From: Anaerotignum sp. MB30-C6
Lineage (GTDB): Bacteria; Bacillota; Clostridia; Lachnospirales; Anaerotignaceae
Length of the DNA: 64,000 nt
Direction of reading: 5' to 3'
Assembly (NCBI RefSeq): GCF_030908465.1
Contig: NZ_CP133078.1
Location: 1,116,001 to 1,180,000, forward strand
Shown: positions 34,851 through 43,809 of the stretch, in pieces
How the letters are laid out: the number at the start of each line of letters is the position of its first letter
Position numbering within the stretch: position 1 is the stretch's first letter
Position numbers and translations under genes: made by a program
Notes under the pieces: generated by a model
The model's input: only the letters and a program-made list of their open reading frames with translations
Told to the model about the DNA's origin: nothing
Databases searched by the model: none

Positions 34851-35426
34851 CTAAAAGTCCTCTATATGTTCCTTTATGTACTTCATTTGCAGTTCATCTA
34901 AATTCTCCCTGTATTCATAAAATTTGTTATCCAGTGTATCTAATCGTTCCATTTCTTCATCAGTTAACTCAACTTCGTCTTCAGGGGGATTCTTCCAACA
35001 GTGAGTAAATCCATTTCTGTATACATTCTTCGCCTCTTGTACTAACGATGCTGTATAGGGAGCGCCGATCTCTTTTAAAGCCATGATAGCCTCTTTAGAG
35101 TTGGCACCACTTGGGTAAAAGAAATAATGGCAGAAACCACTGCTATGTACTTGCCCATTGACTTCATCTGTTAAGTAGATAACACGTTCCCTAGATGTCA
35201 ATTGCTCTAATTTACGACCATGCTCACACTTTTTTTGAATTTTCCATAATATATCTAATAAAGGATGAGGATTTTTATCGTCCGTAATAATTTTTTCTGC
35301 ATATCCTGGCTCTATTAATTCTTCTTTAAAAGCATATATATCTTTTTTTCTATTCCTTTCAAAAATTCTAATAATTAATCCTAGTACTTTAAAAAAACTT
35401 ACTATAATCTTTGCAAGCAGTGCCAT
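34851..35426 (-). CDS. DMP19/DUF4375-family protein
   Basis: A 191-residue protein with a hydrophobic N-terminus (about 1-22, possibly membrane-associated). Its domain pattern, SRERVIYLTDEVNGQVHSSGFCHYFFYPSG, EAIMALKEIGAPYTASLV and LDTLDNKFYEYRENLDELQMKYI, fits DMP19 (DUF4375). Members are small soluble proteins, some proposed as DNA mimics or immunity-type proteins, but function is generally unknown. GGAGG lies 6-7 nt before the ATG. Neighbours give no functional hint. Confidence 0.75.
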   Translation of the reverse strand: MALLAKIIVSFFKVLGLIIRIFERNRKKDIYAFKEELIEPGYAEKIITDDKNPHPLLDILWKIQKKCEHGRKLEQLTSRERVIYLTDEVNGQVHSSGFCHYFFYPSGANSKEAIMALKEIGAPYTASLVQEAKNVYRNGFTHCWKNPPEDEVELTDEEMERLDTLDNKFYEYRENLDELQMKYIKEHIEDF

Positions 35427-35643
35427 ATGATTTCCTCCTAAATGATTGTTTTTGTCTCATTGCAATGAAAGATTAATACTTCCTATGATTGTAGTATAAC
35501 TTATCTAAAGTACTTTTCAAGGAGATATTTTTTCTTCTGCAAGATTTCTTTACGAGGAATCGAACTTTTGTAAAAAAACCACTTACTGGATTCCAACCCT
35601 AATATCAAGTTTGTTTATTTTTTGCAATGGAATGAAACAAAGA

Positions 35644-35676
35644 AAGCCCTATTTGAGTTTATCTCAAATGGGGCTT
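35644..35676 (-). terminator. Terminator of the leftward TIM-barrel gene
   Basis: AAGCCCTATTTGAG (35644-35657) and CTCAAATGGGGCTT (35663-35676) pair almost fully; the minus-strand tail is TTCTTTGTTT. Confidence 0.75.
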
Positions 35677-35682
35677 ATTGGT

Positions 35683-36384
35683 TTACTTTTCTTCCGATTT
35701 TGAATTTTGTTGTTGTTCGTGTTCTGTACGATAGCGACTCATCAGTCCATGGAATAAGTCCATTGCTGTGGGTGGAGTAAAGCTGATTGCGTTTGCTCCT
35801 GCTTCAATGGTTTCCTTAATACTCTGTCTTGTGGGGCCGCCTGTTGCAATAATAGGAACATCGGGGAATTTTCGGCGAATTTCCCGTACTACGTGGGGGG
35901 TACGGCCTGCGGCGGATACATTTAGAATGCTTGTGCCTGCTGCTAACCTTCCTGCAATATCACTATTTTCATGTAACACTGTTACAATTATAGGTATATC
36001 AATCACTTCATGAATATGTTGAATTACAGAGTTGCTGGTAGGTGCGTTCACAACCACACCCATGGCCCCTAATGCTTCTGCATCTTTTGCTAACATGACA
36101 ACCCTAGGGCCTGTTGTAGTACCACCGCCGACCCCGCAAAAAACAGGGATACTAGAGGCGGAAACAATAGCGTCTGCAATGATTTGCTGAGGTGTAAAAG
36201 GATATACTGCCAAAACTGCATCGGCATTACAGTTACGAATAATCGCAATGTCGGTTGAAAATATTAATGATTTGATACGCTTTCCCCAGATGACAATGCC
36301 ACTAGCACTCCATATTTCTTCAGGCATAGTAACGATATGTTTCCTTAATCTACTGTCAATACGAGGGATGATTTTTTCAGCCAT
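35683..36384 (-). CDS. TIM-barrel protein, often annotated as 'hydrolase'; function unknown
   Basis: A 233-residue protein with alternating strand-helix pattern and a phosphate-binding end (VPIIATGGPTRQSIKETIEAGANAISF), as in ThiE/HisA-like barrels. IPVFCGVGGGTTTGPRVVML and GAMGVVVNAPT are conserved-looking loops. No catalytic set identifies a reaction. AAGGAGATG precedes the ATG. It is divergent from the CBS-domain gene, with well-formed promoters in both directions. Confidence 0.7.
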   Translation of the reverse strand: MAEKIIPRIDSRLRKHIVTMPEEIWSASGIVIWGKRIKSLIFSTDIAIIRNCNADAVLAVYPFTPQQIIADAIVSASSIPVFCGVGGGTTTGPRVVMLAKDAEALGAMGVVVNAPTSNSVIQHIHEVIDIPIIVTVLHENSDIAGRLAAGTSILNVSAAGRTPHVVREIRRKFPDVPIIATGGPTRQSIKETIEAGANAISFTPPTAMDLFHGLMSRYRTEHEQQQNSKSEEK

Positions 36385-36438
36385 ACTCCATCTCCTTTCA
36401 CATGCTAAAAGGTAAAAACCTTATAAAAAGTTGTTATA

Positions 36439-36467
36439 ATCATACAATTTTATGGCCTGTTTGTCAA
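36439..36467 (-). promoter_or_regulatory. Promoter of the TIM-barrel gene
   Basis: Minus strand TTGACA (36467-36462), 17-bp spacer, TATGAT (36444-36439). Confidence 0.75.
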
Positions 36468-36532
36468 GGTTTGATTGTGCATAATGGAAGATATTGTAAA
36501 AATTCGACGTATGTCAAACAAGAAGCAAAGCC

Positions 36533-36561
36533 TTGACATAATATTGGTTTAATACTACACT
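36533..36561 (+). promoter_or_regulatory. Promoter of the CBS/CorC gene
   Basis: TTGACA (36533-36538), 17-bp spacer, TACACT (36556-36561). Confidence 0.7.
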
Positions 36562-36605
36562 ACTAGTAACCGAAAATTTAGCATTTTTTGGAGGATGATT
36601 GAACT

Positions 36606-37475
36606 TTGGAAACCGTAATAGGTTTGACCATATCTATAATTTTGAATGTAGTATTGCTTGTTTTATTGTTGCGCATAAAAGAAGAAAAAAAACGTGCAGT
36701 GATTACAGAGGAAGGCATTCGTATGATGGTGGATGCCGGTGGTGATAATGGTAGTATTGATATAACGGAAAAAGAAATGATAAACAATATTTTTGAGTTG
36801 GGAAATACCTCCGTGGGGGAGATAGCCACCCACCGAAGAGATATTGTAGCCATTCCTTTTGATGCTTCCTTTATAGAAATTATGAAGGTCATCTCCGAAG
36901 AGAAATACTCCCGTATTGTTGTTTACAATGATAATATTGATAATATCATTGGCTTACTCCATGTAAAAGATGTAGTTAAGTTTTTTCTTTCTGACGAGCT
37001 TGACAAAAGCAAGTTGAATTTAATGGAAATTCTGAAAAAACCTTTTTTTGTGCCTTTTTCAAAAAAAACTGATGAACTTTTCCAAGAAATGCAAAGAGAA
37101 AAGGTACATATGGCAATTGTCATTGATGAATATGGCGGTACAGCAGGGTTGGTTACCATGGAAGATGTAATTGAAGAAATTGTGGGAAATATATTTGATG
37201 AATATGACCTTGAAGAAGAAGAAGAAATTAGTATTGTCGATGAGAATACTTATCGAATCAATGGTACCACAAATTTGGCAGATGTAGCAGATTTACTGCA
37301 AATTACTTTTGAAGATGAGGAAGACTATGATACCTTAGGGGGCTATCTAATCGGTCGATTGGGAAGAATTCCTGAGGAACAGGAAAAACCTGAAATTGTG
37401 GTGGACAATTGGCTTTTTCGCATAGAGCGTATCGAAGAAAAACGAATTGAAAAGGTTTTAGCTTTGGGTTTATAA
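36606..37475 (+). CDS. CBS-pair/CorC_HlyC domain protein with a single N-terminal TM helix
   Basis: A 289-residue protein: one TM helix (about 3-24), a CBS pair (VGEIATHRRDIVAIPFDASFIEIMKVI to MAIVIDEYGGTAGLVTMEDVIEEIVGNIFDEYD) and a CorC/HlyC domain (YRINGTTNLADVADLL to NWLFRIERIEEKRIEKV). Hemolysin-C/CorC-type transporters normally carry a DUF21 four-helix domain; here it is replaced by one helix, so this is a CorC-like accessory rather than a full transporter. The only usable start is TTG 36606, 11 nt after GGAGG; an in-frame TGA precedes it. Confidence 0.85.
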   Translation: METVIGLTISIILNVVLLVLLLRIKEEKKRAVITEEGIRMMVDAGGDNGSIDITEKEMINNIFELGNTSVGEIATHRRDIVAIPFDASFIEIMKVISEEKYSRIVVYNDNIDNIIGLLHVKDVVKFFLSDELDKSKLNLMEILKKPFFVPFSKKTDELFQEMQREKVHMAIVIDEYGGTAGLVTMEDVIEEIVGNIFDEYDLEEEEEISIVDENTYRINGTTNLADVADLLQITFEDEEDYDTLGGYLIGRLGRIPEEQEKPEIVVDNWLFRIERIEEKRIEKVLALGL

Positions 37476-37529
37476 AGCCCAGAGAAAGTAAATACTGAAA
37501 CTGAATAAGAAAACACAGGAGGAATGAAT

Positions 37530-38042
37530 ATGTTGGATAAAAAGGTAGTTGAACTTTTAAATGATCAGGTAAATAAGGAGTTTTTTTCTGCTTACTTGTA
37601 TCTGGACTTTGCAAACTTCTTTGAGGCAAAGGGCTTGGAAGGTTTTGCAAACTGGTACAAAATTCAGGCTCAGGAGGAAAGAGACCACGCAATGCTGTTT
37701 TATCAGTACTTGCACAACAACAATGAGCAAGTAGTGCTTGAGGCAATTGGCAAGCCTGATGTCCATATGGAAACATTAATGGATCCTTTGAAAGCAGCTT
37801 TGGAACATGAAGAGTACGTAACAGATTCAATCCATAAAATTTATGCAGCTGCTCAGCAGGTGCATGACTTCCGTACGACCCAGTTCTTAGATTGGTTTGT
37901 AAAGGAACAGGGTGAAGAAGAAACAAATGCAAATAACTTAATTACCAAAATGGAACTTTTCGGAAGCGATTCAAAGGGGCTTTATATGTTAGATAATGAA
38001 TTAAAGGCTAGGGTTCATGTGGCACCTTCTCTGGTTCTTTAA
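37530..38042 (+). CDS. ftnA: Bacterial non-haem ferritin
   Basis: A 170-residue iron-storage protein. Ferroxidase ligands sit in LNDQVNKEFFSAYLYLDFANFF (Glu17 region), QAQEERDHAMLFYQYL (E-x-x-H) and the later EQGEEE segment. ATG 37530 is 7 nt after GGAGG; an ATG 6 nt earlier is too close. A strong terminator lies 114 bp downstream. Confidence 0.94.
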   Translation: MLDKKVVELLNDQVNKEFFSAYLYLDFANFFEAKGLEGFANWYKIQAQEERDHAMLFYQYLHNNNEQVVLEAIGKPDVHMETLMDPLKAALEHEEYVTDSIHKIYAAAQQVHDFRTTQFLDWFVKEQGEEETNANNLITKMELFGSDSKGLYMLDNELKARVHVAPSLVL

Positions 38043-38155
38043 TATTTGGAAATTGTCGATCACGAAGGATATCTTTATGATATAATGGGATAATCTTTAT
38101 AGAGCATTCTTTATCTGATGTTTTTTGTGAGTGTATGACTACTAAAATGTATTAA

Positions 38156-38192
38156 AAAGAAGCGTATACAGATTCTGTATACGCTTCTTTTT
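38156..38192 (+). terminator. Strong terminator downstream of ferritin
   Basis: AAAGAAGCGTATACAGA (38156-38172) and TCTGTATACGCTTCTTT (38174-38190) then TT. An extended -10 (TGATATAAT, 38078-38086) lies 70 bp upstream of it, so a short separate transcript of about 100 nt is possible. Confidence 0.88.
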
Positions 38193-38319
38193 ATAGATAC
38201 GGTTTGGATTTAATCTCAAGAATTTTAAACTTGCAATGCTTATTCCAAAAAGCGAATGATTTCACCAAAAAATTTGTCCCCCCATATAGTGAAAGAAAAA
38301 AGAATGGTGGGCTGTGGCG

Positions 38320-39120
38320 ATGACGGAAAATTATGAAAATGTAGAAACAAGCAGAGAAATGATTATACCTTTACCCTTAACGGAAGAGGAGCTTGTAGAT
38401 ATGGATGAATCAGCATTGACCATGGAAGTGGGCGCCGATATGATTCGCCGTCTGTACCCAGAAATCAATATAGTGCCTAACGTTAAGGTTGCAGAAATCC
38501 CTATCATCTCGGGTATCACACTGATTAGCTATCTCAGATTTTTCAACGCTTTCTCATCTTTACCTGCTGTTGACGTATATGTGAATGGGAAAAAGGTAGC
38601 CTCGGATTTAAAGTATGGATTTTTTACGGAATACCAAAAGGCCTTTCCGGGATATTATAAGATTGAAGTATATGAAGCGGGAACAACACGAACCCCTCTT
38701 TTGGTTACATTTATCAACCTGATTGGCTATCGTATTTACACTGCAGCAATAATTGGTAGAGGAACAGAGGTGTCTTTAGAGTTAATTACGGATAGCATCC
38801 GTCCAATTCCTAAAAAAAGTTCTTTGATACGTTTTGTGCAGCTATCTCCTCTTGCCTCTGTAATGGATGCCCAATTAGATGATACCCTTGTTCTGTCAGA
38901 AATTGATTTTAAAGAAGTAAGCCGATACCTCACAACACCCCCTGGAAGCCACAGTCTAAAGCTCAAAGACTTTATTACAGGCGGTATTTTGGCAGAAGAG
39001 TTGGAAATGAAATTAGATGGGGGAAGTGCTTATACAGTTTATATAGTGGGGGACACGAGTGATGGAGTTGGTTTACAAATTTTAGTAGAAGAAGAAGGCA
39101 TTTCTTTTTTAAATTTTTAG
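38320..39120 (+). CDS. Protein with two DUF4397 domains
   Basis: A 266-residue protein. Two DUF4397 modules are visible: YLRFFNAFSSLPAVDVYVNGKKVASDLKYGFFTEYQ with GYYKIEVYEAGTTRTPLL, and a second starting IRFVQLSPLASVMDAQLDDTLVLSEIDFKEVSRY. The domain is a beta sandwich usually found in secreted or cell-surface proteins, but no signal peptide is present. The 85-residue N-terminus is acidic. The RBS is weak; ATG 38320 is taken, and GTG 38314 is an alternative. Confidence 0.75.
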   Translation: MTENYENVETSREMIIPLPLTEEELVDMDESALTMEVGADMIRRLYPEINIVPNVKVAEIPIISGITLISYLRFFNAFSSLPAVDVYVNGKKVASDLKYGFFTEYQKAFPGYYKIEVYEAGTTRTPLLVTFINLIGYRIYTAAIIGRGTEVSLELITDSIRPIPKKSSLIRFVQLSPLASVMDAQLDDTLVLSEIDFKEVSRYLTTPPGSHSLKLKDFITGGILAEELEMKLDGGSAYTVYIVGDTSDGVGLQILVEEEGISFLNF

Positions 39121-39214
39121 TTGTATTTTTTTACGAAAAAGCTAGTAGAATTTGGGAATGTTTGTTATAATATGAACAAAGGTATATGCAAATACGGAAC
39201 AAAAGGAGTATGTT

Positions 39215-40411
39215 ATGTTACTTAAAGGAAAAACGGTGGTTTTAGGGGTAACTGGAAGTATTGCAGCATACAAAATGGCAAAAGTAGCCAGTATGCTGGT
39301 GAAAATGGAATGTGATGTTCATGTAATTATGACGGAAAACGCGACGCATTTTATTACCCCCATTACCTTCGAAACACTCACAGGAAATAAATGTTTGGTG
39401 GATACGTTTGATCGAAACTTTCAATTTCATGTTACCCATGTCTCTTTGGCAAAAAAGGCGGACTTATTTTTGATTGCGCCTGCTTCGGCTAATGTAATTG
39501 GTAAATTGGCCTGTGGAATTGCTGATGATATGCTAACAACAACGGTTATGGCTTGTACTGCAAAAAAAATTATTGCACCGGCCATGAATACCAATATGTA
39601 TCACAATCCCATTGTGCAGGATAATCTAAAGAAGCTTTCTTCTTACGGTTTTGAGGTGGTTCAACCAGAGAGCGGTCTGTTGGCTTGCAGAGATGTTGGG
39701 GATGGAAAAATGCCCAAAGAAGAAGTTTTGGTTTCATATGTCCTTCGAGAAATTGCTTGCGAAAAGGATTTGGCGGGGCAAAAGGTAATTATTACCGCAG
39801 GGCCTACCCAAGAGAGCATTGACCCTGTAAGGTACATCACAAATCATTCCACAGGAAAAATGGGTTATGAGCTGGCAAAAGCAGCTATGCTTAGAGGGGC
39901 AGAGGTTACCCTTGTTAGCGGGGTGACTGCTTTGGAAAAACCCCCTTTTGTGAACTTTATTCAGGTAAAGAGTGCAGGGGATATGTTTGAGGCCATGCGG
40001 GAGCGTTTCTTAGAAAATGACATCATCATTAAGTCGGCAGCAGTGGCTGATTATAAACCTAAAACCGTTGCTGATGATAAAATGAAAAAGAACGACGGGA
40101 ATATGAGTATCGAACTGGATCGCACCCAGGACATTTTAAAATATATGGGCGAACATCGTAGAGAGGGCCAGTTTTTCTGTGGGTTCTCTATGGAAACACA
40201 AAATATGTTGGAAAATTCTAGAGTCAAATTGGAGAAAAAGAATATCGATATGATCGTTGCAAACAACCTAAAGGTTGCGGGCAGCGGCTTTGGAACGGAT
40301 ACGAATGTCGTAACTATGATTTCCAAGGAGGAAGAAGTTCAGCTTGAACTTCTGACAAAAGAAATGGTTGCCCATAAGATTATTGATGAAATCCTGAAGC
40401 GAAAGGGTTGA
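39215..40411 (+). CDS. coaBC: Bifunctional phosphopantothenoylcysteine decarboxylase / phosphopantothenate-cysteine ligase
   Basis: A 398-residue two-step coenzyme A biosynthesis enzyme. The CoaC flavoprotein half shows GVTGSIAAYK, FHVTHVSL (active His), the APAMNTNMYHNP motif and the LACRDVGDGKMP clamp. The CoaB half shows ITAGPTQESIDPVRYITNHSTGKMGYELAKAA and KSAAVADYKPK. Length and order are normal. AAAAGGAG lies 7-8 nt before the ATG. A terminator follows. Confidence 0.96.
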   Translation: MLLKGKTVVLGVTGSIAAYKMAKVASMLVKMECDVHVIMTENATHFITPITFETLTGNKCLVDTFDRNFQFHVTHVSLAKKADLFLIAPASANVIGKLACGIADDMLTTTVMACTAKKIIAPAMNTNMYHNPIVQDNLKKLSSYGFEVVQPESGLLACRDVGDGKMPKEEVLVSYVLREIACEKDLAGQKVIITAGPTQESIDPVRYITNHSTGKMGYELAKAAMLRGAEVTLVSGVTALEKPPFVNFIQVKSAGDMFEAMRERFLENDIIIKSAAVADYKPKTVADDKMKKNDGNMSIELDRTQDILKYMGEHRREGQFFCGFSMETQNMLENSRVKLEKKNIDMIVANNLKVAGSGFGTDTNVVTMISKEEEVQLELLTKEMVAHKIIDEILKRKG

Positions 40412-40412
40412 T

Positions 40413-40453
40413 GAGAAAGGCGTATCCCACAAAAGAGATGCGCCTTTTTCTCA
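40413..40453 (+). terminator. Terminator of coaBC
   Basis: GAGAAAGGCG and CGCCTTTTTCTC arms around an AT-containing loop, followed by ATTTT. Confidence 0.85.
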
Positions 40454-40625
40454 TTTTATGGGGGGGTTCTTGCGGCCTTGAGGTGGAGGAGGTCTGGTTA
40501 AAAGCATACGAATTGTAACTTAGTGGGTGAGTAGGATAGTTAAGCATTAAGGGGGAGCACCCATTCTTCGGTTAGAAAGGGCTGCTAGGCAAGAGTGGAA
40601 ATGAAAAGTATAGGAGGGCATTGAA

Positions 40626-41180
40626 ATGGACGCGTTAAGTGGCATTATTGCTTCAAACCTAAGAAAAATCCGAAAGGATAAGAAACTAAGCCTAGACAAT
40701 GTAGCAGATATGACAGGAGTCAGCAAAAGTATGCTGGGACAGACTGAAAGGGGAGAATCTAGCCCTACGGTGGCAACCTTATTCAAAATTGCATCAGGAC
40801 TACATACATCATTAACTGGCCTTTTGGAGGATGAAGAAAGACCTATGAAAGTAATTAACAAAGAGGATTTAAACCCTCTTTTCAGTAATCAGGGTCATTA
40901 TAGGTTGTTTCCTTTCTTTCCCTATGATGACAATAAAAGGTTCGAAATATTTGTGGTAGAACTGGATTCGGACTCTTTTTCTGAATCCTTGCCTAGGGAA
41001 GACGGCGTTGAGACCTATATTATGGTTTTTCAAGGCAACATCCAACTGAAGATTATGGAACAGAAATTTATTTTAAAAGAAGGCTGTGCCATGCGTTTTG
41101 ATGCGGATCAACCGCATAAATATAAGAACATTGGAGAAGGTACAGCGAAAATTTGTCAGTTGATGTATTATAAAAAGTAA
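40626..41180 (+). CDS. XRE-family transcriptional regulator with cupin sensor domain
   Basis: A 184-residue protein: an N-terminal HTH_3 (LRKIRKDKKLSLDNVADMTGVSKSMLGQTERGESSPTVATLFKIASGL, 13-60) and a C-terminal cupin (about 105-180; EDGVETYIMVFQGNIQLKI, GCAMRFDADQPHKYKN). Such XRE-cupin proteins sense small ligands and often repress amino acid or polyamine genes. The target is unknown; the upstream 170 bp (40454-40625) has no recognised gene or riboswitch. AGGAGGG precedes the ATG. Confidence 0.9.
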   Translation: MDALSGIIASNLRKIRKDKKLSLDNVADMTGVSKSMLGQTERGESSPTVATLFKIASGLHTSLTGLLEDEERPMKVINKEDLNPLFSNQGHYRLFPFFPYDDNKRFEIFVVELDSDSFSESLPREDGVETYIMVFQGNIQLKIMEQKFILKEGCAMRFDADQPHKYKNIGEGTAKICQLMYYKK

Positions 41181-41343
41181 ACCTTAAAAATAAAGATAAG
41201 ATAATGCTGCTTCCCTTAGAAGTGGTGCTGAATTGACGGGTTTTCCTTTTTGTGGTAGTATTTTAAAAAATAATTGGTACAATCTTGTAATTCTAAAATA
41301 TTATATTTTGAAAGCAAGTTTTGATACGTAATGGGGTGAAGAA

Positions 41344-42369
41344 ATGAAAAAAAATAAGTTGAAAAATTTCATTATGTATTTTTCTATGTCGGCAATATTA
41401 TTAAGCGGCTGCGCTAGTAGCACGGTTACCCAAGCCCAAGAAGTAAAAGCAGCTCAGTTTCCCTTAGAACTGTATTCACAGGAGAATACTTTTGCCTTGG
41501 AGGAAGCTTTAGCGGAGTCTATGGTGCCTTTGGCGGGCGATCCTAAGGCAACCATTTTCCAAGGGCCTCAGCCCTCGGGCAAGGTAGTGTATACCAGTGG
41601 CGGCAGTAATGATGTAACTGTGGATGCGTCAAATGCTGCTGATGGTTATGTAATGGTAAAGTATACAGGTGATTCATCAGACAAGATTAAGGTGATTTTA
41701 ACCGGTCCTAGCAGTGTGAAATATACTTATAATTTAAGCAGTAAAGGGAATTATGAAACTTTTATCCTTTCTGATGGTAGTGGGCAATATACCATTGGGG
41801 CTTATAAAAATATTTCGGGAACAAAATATAGCACCCTTTTTTCAAAGAACTTTAAAGTTTCTCTGAAAGATGAGTTTGCACCTTTTTTACGCCCGAATCA
41901 ATATGTAAATTATAACGAAAAGAGCCAGGTGGTGACTTTGGCTGCTTCTCTGACTAAGGATAGCAAAAGTGACCTTGAAAAAGTAGAGAAGATTTACGAC
42001 TATGTAGTGAAAAATATAGCTTATGATAAAAGGAAGGCAGAAACGGTACAAAGTGGTTATTTACCTGTGGTTGATGAAGTTTTGAAAGCAAAAACGGGTA
42101 TTTGCTTTGACTATGCAGCGGTTATGGCTGCAATGCTTCGAAGTCAAGGCATTCCTGCAAAACTGGTTACAGGTTATACTGGGTCAATATACCATGCATG
42201 GATTTCAACCTATACGGAGGAAACAGGCTGGATAGAGGGGATTATTTTCTTTGATGGAACCACATGGCGACTGATGGATCCAACCTTTGCATCCAGTGGA
42301 AATTCTAGCGATGCCATTATGAAATATATTAGTGACGAAAAAAATTATAAAGAAAAGTATTTGTATTAA
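41344..42369 (+). CDS. Lipoprotein with transglutaminase-like domain
   Basis: A 341-residue exported protein with a lipobox (AILLSGC, Cys22), an Ig-like or linker segment (about 75-170), and a transglutaminase/peptidase-like core with catalytic triad C254 (TGICFDYAAVM), H284 (YHAWIS) and D312 (RLMDPTF). Such surface transglutaminase-like proteins usually act as proteases or cross-linkers of envelope polymers; the substrate is unknown. Translation starts at ATG 41344 after GGGGTGAAG. It lies just upstream of the pilus-like operon, separated by a 20-bp palindrome. Confidence 0.88.
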   Translation: MKKNKLKNFIMYFSMSAILLSGCASSTVTQAQEVKAAQFPLELYSQENTFALEEALAESMVPLAGDPKATIFQGPQPSGKVVYTSGGSNDVTVDASNAADGYVMVKYTGDSSDKIKVILTGPSSVKYTYNLSSKGNYETFILSDGSGQYTIGAYKNISGTKYSTLFSKNFKVSLKDEFAPFLRPNQYVNYNEKSQVVTLAASLTKDSKSDLEKVEKIYDYVVKNIAYDKRKAETVQSGYLPVVDEVLKAKTGICFDYAAVMAAMLRSQGIPAKLVTGYTGSIYHAWISTYTEETGWIEGIIFFDGTTWRLMDPTFASSGNSSDAIMKYISDEKNYKEKYLY

Positions 42370-42392
42370 AGTGTATAATGAAAGTAAGACGA

Positions 42393-42412
42393 AACCGCTG
42401 AATTCAGCGGTT
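42393..42412. promoter_or_regulatory. Perfect 20-bp palindrome upstream of the pilus-like operon
   Basis: AACCGCTGAA is followed directly by its exact reverse complement TTCAGCGGTT. There is no T-run after it, and TATAAT (42374-42379) lies 13 bp upstream, so it may be an operator at the operon start as well as a weak terminator for the lipoprotein gene. Confidence 0.55.
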
Positions 42413-42435
42413 CGTTGTGTGTACGGGGGGTTGTT

Positions 42436-43479
42436 ATGAAAAATAAGTACTGGTCTAACGAAGAGCTTTCAGCATTTTGTCTAGAGTTTTCATTGCTTTT
42501 AAAAGCAGGGATATCCGTAGGAGAGGGGTTTTTCATTCTTTCCGAAAATGAAAAAGATCCCACGAAAAAGGCTTTTTTTTATAATACTTATGAAAAGGCA
42601 ATGTTTAGTTCTTCTGTTCATGAAACCATGATAGAAGCAGGTGTGTTTCCGCCATATATGTTAAGGTTCGTTCGCTTGGGTGAGGAAACGGGACGCCTGG
42701 AGGAGTCTTTTGCATCCTTGTCTCGTTATTTTGAGCAAAAAGTCAGAACAGTAAAATTACTGAAGGAAACGGTTCTATTCCCTGTGCTGTTGTTTTTTGT
42801 GATGCTGGCTGTTGTGATTGTGCTCATCGTTGAGGTTTTGCCTATTTTTCAGAGTGTCTTTGCTCAGTTGGGTGCTACACTGCCGACGAGTGCCTTGTTT
42901 TTCTTAAATATCGGCGTGGCATTGAAAAAAGGTCGTTTTATTTTTATAGGGATATTCATCATGATGGCCCTCTTTGCAATTTTAGTATGGCTCAATGCTT
43001 CCGTAGGCGAAAAAGTTCGTTCTTATTTCCATCACTGGTTTTCGAAAACAACGGTGGGTGTTCTTTCTGAAAAGGCCCAGTTTGCCTCCGCATTATCCAT
43101 GACTATTAGCAGTGGCTTAGACACAAATCGAGCCTTAGAGATTGCCGAGGACTTCAGCGAGGATGCTACTTTGCGGGAAAAAATTCGCCGCTGTAAGGAA
43201 AATACCCAATTAGGTATGGCATTTTCAGAGGCTGTGGAAAAGGAAGAACTTTTGAAAGCAATGTATTGTCGTATGCTAGCCATAGGCATAAAAAGTGGCA
43301 ATTTAGATGAGATATTGTTGGAGATTGCTAGAAGGACCGAGGAAGATGCGGCTTCGGCGTTAACAAAAAAAGCCTCATTGGTTGAACCTGTTGTGGTTGT
43401 ATTGTTGTCGTTGTTGGTAGGCTTTTTGCTTCTTTCTGTTATGTTTCCTTTGGTTGGTATTATGAGTTCTTTGGGATAA
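42436..43479 (+). CDS. Type II secretion / type IV pilus inner-membrane platform protein (PilC/GspF-like)
   Basis: A 347-residue membrane protein with the GspF duplication: FCLEFSLLLKAGISVGEGFFIL and FASALSMTISSGLDTNRALEIAEDF are the two halves, with TM helices near 117-140, 165-185 and 318-343. GEETGRLEESFASLSRYFEQKV and AIGIKSGNLDEILLEIARRTEEDA are the conserved helices. It forms the assembly platform for pilins with the ATPase. First gene of a seven-gene rightward cluster; GGGGGG gives the Shine-Dalgarno. Confidence 0.88.
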   Translation: MKNKYWSNEELSAFCLEFSLLLKAGISVGEGFFILSENEKDPTKKAFFYNTYEKAMFSSSVHETMIEAGVFPPYMLRFVRLGEETGRLEESFASLSRYFEQKVRTVKLLKETVLFPVLLFFVMLAVVIVLIVEVLPIFQSVFAQLGATLPTSALFFLNIGVALKKGRFIFIGIFIMMALFAILVWLNASVGEKVRSYFHHWFSKTTVGVLSEKAQFASALSMTISSGLDTNRALEIAEDFSEDATLREKIRRCKENTQLGMAFSEAVEKEELLKAMYCRMLAIGIKSGNLDEILLEIARRTEEDAASALTKKASLVEPVVVVLLSLLVGFLLLSVMFPLVGIMSSLG

Positions 43480-43483
43480 GTAG

Positions 43484-43801
43484 GTGAGAAGGTTGAAAAA
43501 AGGCTTTAATTTAATCAAGGATTATGCTTTATCCCTATGCTTATTTTTTTCTGTAGGCGGGTTTGTGATTTTTGGCTTGTATGGGGCGAAAACTGCTCAG
43601 AAGGAAGAGGCTCTGAGAATAGCCCAAGAGAGTATTATGCGGGCTGCCATTAGCTGTTATGCCTTAGAGGGTGTTTATCCACCGAGTTATGAATATCTGA
43701 AAGAGAATTACGGCATTCAAATTGACGAGGAAAAATATACTGTTTTTTATGATATATTTGCTTCAAATATGATGCCTGATGTGACAGTAACTGAGAAGTG
43801 A
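43484..43801 (+). CDS. Small single-TM protein of the pilus-like cluster
   Basis: A 105-residue protein with one TM helix (ALSLCLFFSVGGFVIFGLYG) followed by a helix and a short periplasmic part (SCYALEGVYPPSYEYLKENYGIQID). The S-C-Y-x-x-E-G-x-Y-P spacing after a TM/helix is reminiscent of pseudopilin bodies, but no prepilin cleavage site is evident. Start is GTG 43484 or TTG 43493; the latter fits AGGTGAG better. It overlaps the next frame's upstream region. Confidence 0.75.
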   Translation: MRRLKKGFNLIKDYALSLCLFFSVGGFVIFGLYGAKTAQKEEALRIAQESIMRAAISCYALEGVYPPSYEYLKENYGIQIDEEKYTVFYDIFASNMMPDVTVTEK

Positions 43802-43809
43802 GGGAGAGT

